DNA of 5,428 nucleotides from an uncultured Selenomonadales bacterium (GTDB lineage: Bacteria > Bacillota > Negativicutes > Selenomonadales > Selenomonadaceae): contig CAMVIO010000148.1 of assembly GCA_947167555.1 (NCBI GenBank), positions 1 to 5,428 on the forward strand. The letters are read 5' to 3'. The position numbers and the translations under genes are program-made. Within the stretch, counting starts at the first letter, position 1. Every line of letters starts with the position of its first letter. The notes under the pieces are model-generated. The model saw only the letters and a program-made list of their open reading frames with translations, did no database searches and was not told the origin of the DNA. Positions 1 through 4,070 of this stretch are shown here, in pieces.

Positions 1-333
1 CGCGCCGTCGTCTTTGACCCGCGCTTCCCACTGGCGCATCCATTCGCCGCCGCCCCATCCGTAAGAGCCGAAGAGCCCGACGGGAACGCCGGAAATCTTT
101 GACTCGGCTTCCTGAAAAAACGGCTCGAACTCCGCTTCCTCGAGGACCTCGGCGCCCATCGCGGGGCAGCCGAAGAGAAAGCCGTCGTAGTCTTTCATGT
201 CCTGCGCGGAAAATGCGTCCACCCGGAACAGCGTCGCTTCGCCGCCGGCCTTGTTCGCGCCGTCGACGGCGGCCTTCGCCATCGCTTCCGTATTTCCGCC
301 TCCGCTCCAATAGACTACCGCGATTTTCTTCAT
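1..333 (-). CDS. Flavodoxin, C-terminus cut by window edge
   Basis: Small FMN-binding electron carrier of the cytoplasm that can replace ferredoxin, typically when iron is scarce. The 111 visible residues start MKKIAVVYWSGGGNTEAMAK. The hydrophobic first strand (4-8) runs into the phosphate-binding loop WSGGGNTE (9-16), the form common in clostridial short-chain flavodoxins. A second strand and FMN loop is GFLFGCPAMG (51-60), and the GLFGSYGWGGGEW segment (86-98) matches the loop over the isoalloxazine ring. Full flavodoxins of this type are about 140 residues, so roughly 30 residues lie beyond base 1. The start is supported by AAAGGAG upstream of the ATG at 333. It lies 79 bp downstream of the DUF3793 gene on the same strand with no clear terminator between, so the two are probably co-transcribed. 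Family assignment is secure; the redox partner is unknown. Confidence 0.93.
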   Translation of the reverse strand, partial: MKKIAVVYWSGGGNTEAMAKAAVDGANKAGGEATLFRVDAFSAQDMKDYDGFLFGCPAMGAEVLEEAEFEPFFQEAESKISGVPVGLFGSYGWGGGEWMRQWEARVKDDGA

Positions 334-412
334 AGATTGCTCCTTTCCGCAAGATTGCCCTGACCGATCCGTATCTTTGCCGTGTTGTCGGGGGGATGAC
401 GAACATGACAAA

Positions 413-991
413 TCAAACAGCCCGGAGGAGATCGGCCATCGGAACGCCGTTTGCCAGACGCGTGCAGAAGCGCGCGGTGCAGTCGGCATAGCGCTTGAAA
501 AGTGCCATCGACGCGTCCGCGTCGGCGTAGACCTTCCAGAGCCCGCAGCAAAGAAAGCCGCGTCCCTTGTTTTCGATAAAGCCTCTGACGTCATGCGGGG
601 GGTAGCCGAGAAAGAGGCCGATCTCATGGGGAAAGCCCGCGCCCGCGATCGCGCTCGATTGGACCCGGCGGCGAAGCCGCCCGAGCATCGCCGAAAGCGA
701 ATCCGACGGACGATACCCGTATCGCCGGAGAAGCATCCTCGCGCCCCGCCGCCGAAGAATCGTGTCCAGCACGTCGGCCCGATAAAAGAGCACGAGCGCG
801 CGGTTTTCCTCGTCCAGCAGGCGAAACACCGAGATGCCGTGACAGGCGAAACAGGGCTCATAGTCGGCGAGCTGTGCGTCGAAATCGTCGAACCGGTCCT
901 TCTGAAAGGAGACAAGACTTGCCGCCTTCAGGCCGGTGAACGTCGGAGCGCACTGACGAGCGAGCAGGGTCTCAAAATCCGCTGTCGTCAT
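413..991 (-). CDS. DUF3793 family protein
   Basis: A 192-residue protein of the DUF3793 family, found mainly in anaerobic Firmicutes; its biochemical role is not known to me. The diagnostic block is FPHEIGLFLGYPPHDVRGF (120-138), followed by IENKG, then the cysteine pair in LCCG (147-150) and WKVY (152-155). Further cysteines occur in ACQ-free segments such as CFAC (47-50), so metal or redox involvement is possible but unproven. The frame is open upstream to 1210, but I chose the ATG at 991 because AGGAGGTGA lies directly before it and a promoter ends about 25 bp upstream. A longer start would run through that promoter. It heads an apparent operon with the flavodoxin gene and diverges from a ZIP metal transporter, which suggests a link to iron or metal limitation (inference from context). 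No signal peptide or membrane segment is visible. Confidence 0.88.
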   Translation of the reverse strand: MTTADFETLLARQCAPTFTGLKAASLVSFQKDRFDDFDAQLADYEPCFACHGISVFRLLDEENRALVLFYRADVLDTILRRRGARMLLRRYGYRPSDSLSAMLGRLRRRVQSSAIAGAGFPHEIGLFLGYPPHDVRGFIENKGRGFLCCGLWKVYADADASMALFKRYADCTARFCTRLANGVPMADLLRAV

Positions 992-1015
992 CGGCTCACC
1001 TCCTGTGATGGACAG

Positions 1016-1044
1016 ATGATAACACAAATGAAAATGTTTTTCAA
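1016..1044 (-). promoter_or_regulatory. Promoter of DUF3793-flavodoxin operon
   Basis: Read on the minus strand, TTGAAA (1044-1039) is followed by exactly 17 bp and TATCAT (1021-1016), a good sigma-A/sigma-70 type promoter. Transcription would begin near 1009, giving a leader of only about 17 nt that carries the AGGAGGTGA ribosome site. The -10 box and the adjoining spacer are one arm of the 19-bp inverted repeat. The boxes are seen; activity is inferred. Confidence 0.75.
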
Positions 1045-1051
1045 TACCTTT

Positions 1052-1080
1052 TTGAGATTTTTTTTCATTTGTGTTATCAT
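1052..1080 (+). promoter_or_regulatory. Promoter of the ZIP transporter gene
   Basis: TTGAGA (1052-1057), 17 bp, then TATCAT (1075-1080). The predicted start of transcription is near 1087, leaving about 16 nt of leader with GAGGTG (1092-1097) before the ATG at 1103. It is the mirror image of the promoter on the other strand, with the two -35 boxes only 7 bp apart (1045-1051). Boxes are seen; activity is inferred. Confidence 0.75.
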
Positions 1081-1102
1081 GAATCTGAAATGAGGTGTTC
1101 TT

Positions 1103-1888
1103 ATGTTTCGTCCCGAGATTATTCTTTCTCTGCTGATTCCCTTTATCGGAACATGCCTGGGCGCAGCCTGCGTTTTCCTTTCCCGTCGGGAGCTTTCCCC
1201 CCGCACGCAAAAGGCGCTGACCGGCTTCGCCTCCGGCGTGATGGTCGCAGCGTCAGTCTGGAGCCTGCTCATCCCCGCGATGGAAATCAGCGAGCCGCTG
1301 GGAAGGCTCGCGTTCTTTCCCGCCGTGATCGGCTTTTGGGTTGGCACATTGTTCCTGCTGCTGCTCGACCACATCATCCCACATCTGCACATGGACGCGG
1401 AAAAAGCGGAAGGACTTCCCGCCCGTCTTTCCCGGACGACGATGATGGTACTGGCCGTGACGCTGCACAATATCCCCGAAGGCATGGCGGTAGGCGTCAT
1501 GCTCGCGGGGCTGGCGGAGGGCGCTTCCCAGGTTACGCTGGGAGGCGCGCTGGCCCTTTCCCTCGGCATCGCCATCCAAAATTTTCCCGAGGGCGCGATC
1601 ATTTCCATGCCGCTTTTCGCAAACGGGAAAAGCCGCCTTTGCGCGTTCCTTGGCGGCGTCCTCTCCGGCGTCGTGGAACCCGTCGGCGGCGTCCTCACGA
1701 TATTGGCCGCCGGATTGATCGTCCCCGCGCTCCCGTATTTTCTCAGCTTCGCCGCAGGCGCGATGGTCTATGTGGTCGTGGAGGAACTGATCCCGGAAAT
1801 GTCCTCGGGGGAGCACTCCAACATCGGCGTCGTCTGCTTCGCTCTCGGCTTCACAACTATGATGGTCCTCGACACGGCCTTAGCTTGA
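1103..1888 (+). CDS. ZIP family divalent metal transporter
   Basis: A 261-residue inner-membrane importer of divalent metals (zinc, iron or manganese), moving them into the cytoplasm. The length and the pattern of about eight hydrophobic segments fit bacterial ZupT/GufA-type ZIP proteins. The two signature helices are present: TLHNIPEGMAVGV (120-132) with H122, N123 and E126, and IAIQNFPEGAIISMP (157-171) with Q159, N160 and E163. These correspond to the transport-site ligands of the family. A further EE pair (227-228) sits in a later helix. Between helices 3 and 4 is a histidine-bearing loop, DHIIPHLHMD (89-98), as usual in ZIPs. The start is set by GAGGTG 5 bp before ATG 1103. The gene shares a symmetric promoter region with the DUF3793-flavodoxin operon, so it is probably regulated by the same metal-sensing repressor. 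Substrate cannot be told from sequence, so no gene symbol is given. Confidence 0.93.
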   Translation: MFRPEIILSLLIPFIGTCLGAACVFLSRRELSPRTQKALTGFASGVMVAASVWSLLIPAMEISEPLGRLAFFPAVIGFWVGTLFLLLLDHIIPHLHMDAEKAEGLPARLSRTTMMVLAVTLHNIPEGMAVGVMLAGLAEGASQVTLGGALALSLGIAIQNFPEGAIISMPLFANGKSRLCAFLGGVLSGVVEPVGGVLTILAAGLIVPALPYFLSFAAGAMVYVVVEELIPEMSSGEHSNIGVVCFALGFTTMMVLDTALA

Positions 1889-1894
1889 CAAAAA

Positions 1895-1910
1895 TGTTGC
1901 ACGTGGAACA
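1895..1910. promoter_or_regulatory. parS: parS-like site 1 (ParB/Spo0J binding)
   Basis: TGTTGCACGTGGAACA differs from the perfect palindrome TGTTTCACGTGAAACA at two positions, and from the known consensus TGTTNCACGTGAAACA at one. The CACGTG core and both TGTT/AACA ends are intact. It starts 6 bp after the ZIP stop codon. As the weakest of the three sites it may bind ParB less tightly. Confidence 0.8.
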
Positions 1911-1929
1911 ATCGGAAATCATTTCCAAA

Positions 1930-1945
1930 TGTTTCACGTGCAACA
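1930..1945. promoter_or_regulatory. parS: parS site 2 (ParB/Spo0J binding)
   Basis: TGTTTCACGTGCAACA; its reverse complement TGTTGCACGTGAAACA fits the consensus TGTTNCACGTGAAACA exactly. It lies 35 bp centre to centre from site 1 and 48 bp from site 3. In chromosome segregation, ParB binds such sites, spreads along the neighbouring DNA and recruits SMC/condensin. Confidence 0.9.
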
Positions 1946-1977
1946 AACGAACACAACCTGAAAATTTTCTTACAAAT

Positions 1978-1993
1978 TGTTTCACGTGAAACA
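1978..1993. promoter_or_regulatory. parS: parS site 3, perfect palindrome
   Basis: TGTTTCACGTGAAACA is the perfect 16-bp palindromic parS sequence recognised by chromosomal ParB/Spo0J proteins across bacteria. An exact match of this length is very unlikely by chance, and two near matches lie within 85 bp. It supports an origin-proximal location, as chromosomal parS sites cluster near oriC; ParA/ParB genes are not in this window. Confidence 0.95.
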
Positions 1994-2036
1994 AACGAAC
2001 ATAACATGAAAAAATAATGAAAGCCGTCATCATGTA

Positions 2037-2065
2037 TTGACAGCGACGCGCAAGAATGATATTTT
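2037..2065 (+). promoter_or_regulatory. Promoter upstream of the 107-residue unknown gene
   Basis: A perfect -35 box TTGACA (2037-2042), 17 bp, and TATTTT (2060-2065). The start of transcription would be near 2072, leaving a leader of about 155 nt before the ATG at 2227. A small inverted repeat, GATAT-TTTG-ATATC (2058-2071), covers the -10 box and could be an operator. Boxes are seen; activity is inferred. Confidence 0.6.
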
Positions 2066-2082
2066 GATATCGAAGAAATACT

Positions 2083-2130
2083 ATGCAAGATAAACAGCGC
2101 ATGGTAGCGGATTTCATGGTGTTCCTGTGA
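2083..2130 (+). CDS. Possible 15-residue leader peptide
   Basis: ATG at 2083 opens a frame reading MQDKQRMVADFMVFL, ending in TGA at 2128-2130. It starts about 11 nt after the predicted transcription start and stops 8 nt before the stem-loop at 2139, the layout expected of a translated leader in an attenuator. Against this, the upstream ribosome site is poor (GAAGAAA at best) and there is no run of one amino acid. It may be a chance ORF. Confidence 0.25.
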   Translation: MQDKQRMVADFMVFL

Positions 2131-2138
2131 AATAAATG

Positions 2139-2182
2139 ATTCCCGGCGAGATGCGCTTGGTACGCATTAGGCCGGGAATTTT
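2139..2182 (+). terminator. Stem-loop before unknown gene, terminator or attenuator candidate
   Basis: ATTCCCGGC (2139-2147) pairs perfectly with GCCGGGAAT (2171-2179). Inside, ATGCG (2151-2155) pairs with CGCAT (2163-2167) around a 7-nt loop. The stem is followed by TTT only (T2179-T2182 in all), a short U-tract, so termination may be partial. It could end transcripts from the ZIP gene, or act as an attenuator in the leader of the gene at 2227. Confidence 0.5.
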
Positions 2183-2226
2183 GCTCCTATCGGCAAGACC
2201 GGAACAGCACGTGCGGAGGATCGCTT

Positions 2227-2550
2227 ATGCTTTTGACTGCCATCTATTATGTGGACAAGACTGTCTATGCCCGTGCCCTGCAGGCCAATCAAGTCCAGGG
2301 CGGATATGACATCGTATCCGAATTTCCCCAGCGTCATCTCAGCGAGGACGAATTGGGAAAATGCATCAAAGGTTATATGGTCGTAGACAAGAATGCGCGG
2401 GTAGCCTTGCTTTGCCTTAGGAAACACCTGGAAAGGAAGATCGCCGAAGCAAAAGTCTCGGCAAAGAAAATCGACACCGCTCCCATGCTCGAAGCGTTGA
2501 AAGCCGTTATGCAGGCGGCGGAAATAGCCAACAATTATCCGGATTTATAA
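2227..2550 (+). CDS. Hypothetical protein, 107 residues
   Basis: I do not recognise the family. The start is well supported: GGAGGA (2215-2220) lies 6 bp before the ATG at 2227, with a promoter and leader upstream. The first half (about 1-55) alternates hydrophobic and polar residues, with MLLTAIYYVDK and KGYMVVDK looking like beta strands. The second half looks helical: a basic, charged helix around ALLCLRKHLERKIAEAKV (about 60-77) and a final ALKAVMQAAEIA helix (about 89-100). No signal peptide, membrane segment or catalytic motif is visible. A single cysteine pair spread over the chain (46 and 62) gives no motif. It is a stand-alone gene, converging on the VOC gene and overlapping it by 6 bp at the stops. 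Coding by this frame is probable from the ribosome site and the sensible protein composition; function is unknown. Confidence 0.8.
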   Translation: MLLTAIYYVDKTVYARALQANQVQGGYDIVSEFPQRHLSEDELGKCIKGYMVVDKNARVALLCLRKHLERKIAEAKVSAKKIDTAPMLEALKAVMQAAEIANNYPDL

Positions 2551-2925
2551 AGGGTAAAAGCCGAGTTCCACAAGATTGCCGTCCGGGTCCCGGAGGTAAA
2601 CGCTCTTCATCGTGCCGCGCGCTCCATGTCGTATGACGACATCGGACACAAGCGGCGCGTTTTTTTCACGAAGCTCTCGGAAAACTTCTTCCGCGTTCCC
2701 CTCCGCCGCAAAGCACAGATCGAGACTCCCCGCCAGCGGATAGTCCGCAGCCGGCAGGAACTCCGCAGGGCGCGTATGGATATTGATTTTCTGCGTGCCA
2801 AAATACAGCGCGTATCTGCCGTCCTTCCGCTCCGCGCGAAAGCCCAGCAGCCCTTCGTAAAAAGCAAGGCATTCTTCAAGATTCGCCGTATTCAGGACGA
2901 TATGGTCAATCGACAGGATTTTCAT
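2545..2925 (-). CDS. VOC (glyoxalase/dioxygenase superfamily) protein
   Basis: A 126-residue cytoplasmic protein with two beta-alpha-beta-beta-beta modules of the vicinal oxygen chelate fold, a usual length for single-domain members. The first module opens with IDHIVLNTANLEECLAFYEG (6-25), giving the first metal-ligand histidine H8. The segment FGTQKINIH (42-50) and GSLDLCFA (67-74) closely resemble the STM3117-like 'virulence protein' branch of the superfamily. The C-terminal motif YLRDPDGNLVELGFY (110-124) supplies the glutamate ligand E120. The frame is open up to 2988, but ATG 2925 is preferred because homologues start at the MKI-x-DH strand and the -10 box lies just upstream at 2967-2972; the ribosome site (GAGAAAGG) is modest. 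It diverges from a LysR regulator, its likely controller. The substrate is unknown; lactoylglutathione lyase, fosfomycin resistance and dioxygenase roles cannot be assigned. Confidence 0.9.
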   Translation of the reverse strand: MKILSIDHIVLNTANLEECLAFYEGLLGFRAERKDGRYALYFGTQKINIHTRPAEFLPAADYPLAGSLDLCFAAEGNAEEVFRELREKNAPLVSDVVIRHGARGTMKSVYLRDPDGNLVELGFYPL

Positions 2926-2966
2926 AGGCCGTCGCCTTTCTCTCCGTGAATCGTATTTGTAAAAAT

Positions 2967-2995
2967 ATTGTACTGACAGAAGAAACATAAGTCAA
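2967..2995 (-). promoter_or_regulatory. Promoter of the VOC gene
   Basis: On the minus strand TTGACT (2995-2990) is followed by exactly 17 bp and TACAAT (2972-2967). Transcription would begin near 2960, a leader of about 35 nt to the ATG at 2925. It lies in the 118-bp divergent region shared with the LysR gene, where a LysR protein would usually bind, but I cannot point to a convincing T-N11-A dyad or to a clear promoter for the LysR gene itself. Confidence 0.7.
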
Positions 2996-3043
2996 TCACA
3001 GGCTGCAAACGTCGCAAAAGCATCGAAAGGAAAGGGTTTTCTC

Positions 3044-3979
3044 ATGGAACTTCGCCATCTTCAATACTTCCTTGCCTGCGCGCGCTGCGGATCGCTGACC
3101 ACGGCGGCGGAGGAGCTATACACGACCCAGCCCCATGTCAGCATGGTGATTCGCGAGCTGGAGCAGGAGCTGGGAACGCGGCTGTTCACGCGCCGATCGA
3201 ACGGCGTGGAACTGACCGAGGCCGGGGAACGGGTTTACGGATACGCTCTGCGCGCCTTGCGGAACGCCGAGCTTTTCGCCTCCATCAGCCGCGAGCAGCG
3301 GGAACATTCGCTCCGCATCGCCACGAACAACAGCAGCAACATGGCGGTGATGCTGACCGCCTTTTACAACGAATTCACGGGCGCGGGCAAGAATCGGGAG
3401 CTATATCTGCGCTTCACCGAGTGCGGCATCGAGAAGATGATCTCGCTGCTCTCGGCTCATGAGTACGACCTGGGCTTCCTGTTCGTGCCGGACACGAAGC
3501 GCTCGGCCCTCGGCTATCTGATCGACCGCCATCAGCTTTCGTTCACGCCGCTCCTGGACACCGACCTGGTGCTTTACGTCGGCGAAAACCACCCTTTGGC
3601 GGGGCGCACGTCGGTGACGGCAGAGGAAGTCGCCGGACTTTCCTTCATTCAGCTGGAAGACGATTTTTTCACCGTCGAAGACTTGCTCGCGGGAGAGCCG
3701 ACGTTTCGCAAAAAGCGGCTCGAAATCCGCCGCGTCGTGCGTACGAACAGCGACCATATGATGATCCGCATGCTCGACAAGACAAAGCTTTGCAATCTCA
3801 GCACCTTCTGGCTCAAGGACGTGTACCGCCAATACGATTTCCGGCGGATTCCCGTCGAAGGCATGGAAAAGCGCATCGCCTTCGGCTATCTGTCGCGAAA
3901 AGGCGAGCCGCTGAACGCCGACGTCACCGCTTTTTTGGAATACCTGCGCCACGCGCTGGAGCTGGACACGGCAACATAA
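3044..3979 (+). CDS. LysR-family transcriptional regulator
   Basis: A 311-residue cytoplasmic DNA-binding regulator, the normal length for LysR-type proteins. The N-terminal winged helix-turn-helix (1-60) is typical: MELRHLQYFLACARCGSLTT, then AAEELYTTQPHVSMVIRELE (21-40) as the recognition region, and LGTRLFTRRSNGVELTEAG (43-61) as the wing. From about 88 the effector-binding domain begins (LRIATNNSSN), with SLLSAHEYDLGFLFVPD (134-150) and DLVLYVGENHPLAG (174-187) matching the conserved periplasmic-binding-protein-like fold. The start has GGAAAGGG 6 bp before the ATG at 3044. It diverges from the VOC gene, whose promoter lies between them, and lies 91 bp ahead of a MATE transporter on the same strand, so either or both may be its target. 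The effector is unknown. Confidence 0.95.
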   Translation: MELRHLQYFLACARCGSLTTAAEELYTTQPHVSMVIRELEQELGTRLFTRRSNGVELTEAGERVYGYALRALRNAELFASISREQREHSLRIATNNSSNMAVMLTAFYNEFTGAGKNRELYLRFTECGIEKMISLLSAHEYDLGFLFVPDTKRSALGYLIDRHQLSFTPLLDTDLVLYVGENHPLAGRTSVTAEEVAGLSFIQLEDDFFTVEDLLAGEPTFRKKRLEIRRVVRTNSDHMMIRMLDKTKLCNLSTFWLKDVYRQYDFRRIPVEGMEKRIAFGYLSRKGEPLNADVTAFLEYLRHALELDTAT

Positions 3980-4022
3980 CAATTTCTTATGCCTCCCCAT
4001 AAAAAACGTGAAATATCGGAAA

Positions 4023-4066
4023 GACGCCCTCTTTGCTATACTGAACGTGAAAGCAAGGAGGGCGTT
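4023..4066. repeat. 14-bp inverted repeat over MATE gene -10 box and ribosome site
   Basis: Arms 4023-4036 (GACGCCCTCTTTGC) and 4053-4066 (GCAAGGAGGGCGTT) pair along all 14 positions, two of them G-U in RNA, around a 16-nt loop. The right arm contains the AAGGAGGG ribosome site of the MATE gene. The loop contains TATACT, a candidate -10 box. It is either a DNA operator around the promoter, or, in read-through RNA from the LysR gene, a hairpin that hides the ribosome site. Confidence 0.75.
4037..4042 (+). promoter_or_regulatory. Candidate -10 box of the MATE gene
   Basis: TATACT fits the -10 consensus (5 of 6 to TATAAT). The start of transcription would be near 4049, giving a very short leader before ATG 4071. 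No good -35 box is present at 16-18 bp (the sequence there is around TATCGG), so if used it would need an activator, in line with a regulated gene. Confidence 0.45.
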
Positions 4067-4070
4067 CTTC

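Larger units (their letters stand above)
1016..1080. repeat. 19-bp perfect inverted repeat, likely twin operator
   Basis: The arm ATGATAACACAAATGAAAA (1016-1034) recurs as its exact reverse complement at 1062-1080, with 27 bp between. Each arm covers the -10 box and part of the spacer of one of two divergent promoters, so it is placed as a repressor site would be. The arm contains GATAAC-ACAAAT-GAAAAT hexamers faintly like the repeated A/T hexamers of a Fur box, but the match is too loose to name the regulator. As RNA it would also form a strong hairpin, though neither promoter would transcribe both arms. Confidence 0.85.
1895..1945. repeat. 51-bp near-palindrome joining parS sites 1 and 2
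   Basis: Arms 1895-1919 and 1921-1945 are reverse complements at 22 of 25 positions around a single central C (1920). The middle part is GGAAATCATTTCC (1914-1926), and the ends are the two parS sites. In RNA from the ZIP transcript, one of the mismatches would be a G-U pair, so a long hairpin could form just after the stop codon. No T-run follows it, so it is not a standard terminator. Confidence 0.75.
1930..2012 (+). repeat. Direct repeat of 35-bp unit containing parS
   Basis: Units 1930-1964 and 1978-2012 match at 32 of 35 positions. Each begins with a parS site and continues with AACGAACAYAACMTGAAAA. The 19 bp beyond the parS site are thus also conserved, which indicates a local duplication or an extra functional element next to the ParB site. 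The period is 48 bp. Confidence 0.85.
1889..2226. other. Long AT-rich intergenic region with centromere and leader signals
   Basis: This stretch of 338 bp holds no ORF long enough to be a typical gene. Its left half carries three parS-like sites (1895-1993), and its right half a promoter (2037-2065), a possible 15-codon ORF (2083-2130) and a stem-loop (2139-2179) ahead of the next gene. It is visibly poorer in G and C than the flanking genes. I see no tRNA, no small-RNA family I recognise and no clear rho-independent terminator right after the ZIP gene. Confidence 0.7.

Noticed and set aside
1016..1034. Naming the operator a Fur box
   Set aside because: GATAAC-ACAAAT-GAAAAT only loosely fits the 6-6-1-6 Fur pattern; several metal regulators prefer A/T-rich dyads, so the name would be a guess.
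377..1093. A 238-codon open frame on the plus strand opposite the DUF3793 gene
   Set aside because: It is the antisense shadow of the DUF3793 gene, runs through both promoters, and its protein resembles no family; the minus-strand frame has a recognisable DUF3793 block and ribosome site.
992..1210. N-terminal extension of the DUF3793 frame up to 1210
   Set aside because: It crosses the divergent promoter region and the ZIP coding sequence; the ATG at 991 has an AGGAGGTGA site directly before it.
1069..1989. A 306-codon plus-strand frame overlapping the ZIP gene and the parS region
   Set aside because: Arginine- and proline-rich translation typical of a GC-rich off-frame shadow; the ZIP frame carries HNIPEG and QNFPEG.
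2205..2216. A CACGTG core as a fourth parS site
   Set aside because: Outside the core the sequence does not match TGTT/AACA; only the inner palindrome GCACGTGC is shared.
1889..2226. CRISPR array or phage attachment site in the repeat-rich intergenic region
   Set aside because: There are only two or three copies at unequal spacing (35 and 48 bp), all explained by parS; no integrase or tRNA gene is nearby.
2926..2988. Upstream start for the VOC gene at 2988
   Set aside because: It would place the start of translation upstream of the -10 box at 2967-2972 and add residues not found in the family.
3984..4004. Terminator after the LysR gene (TTATG-CCTCCC-CATAA)
   Set aside because: Only a 5-bp A/T-rich stem, followed by A and not T residues on the coding strand, so too weak.
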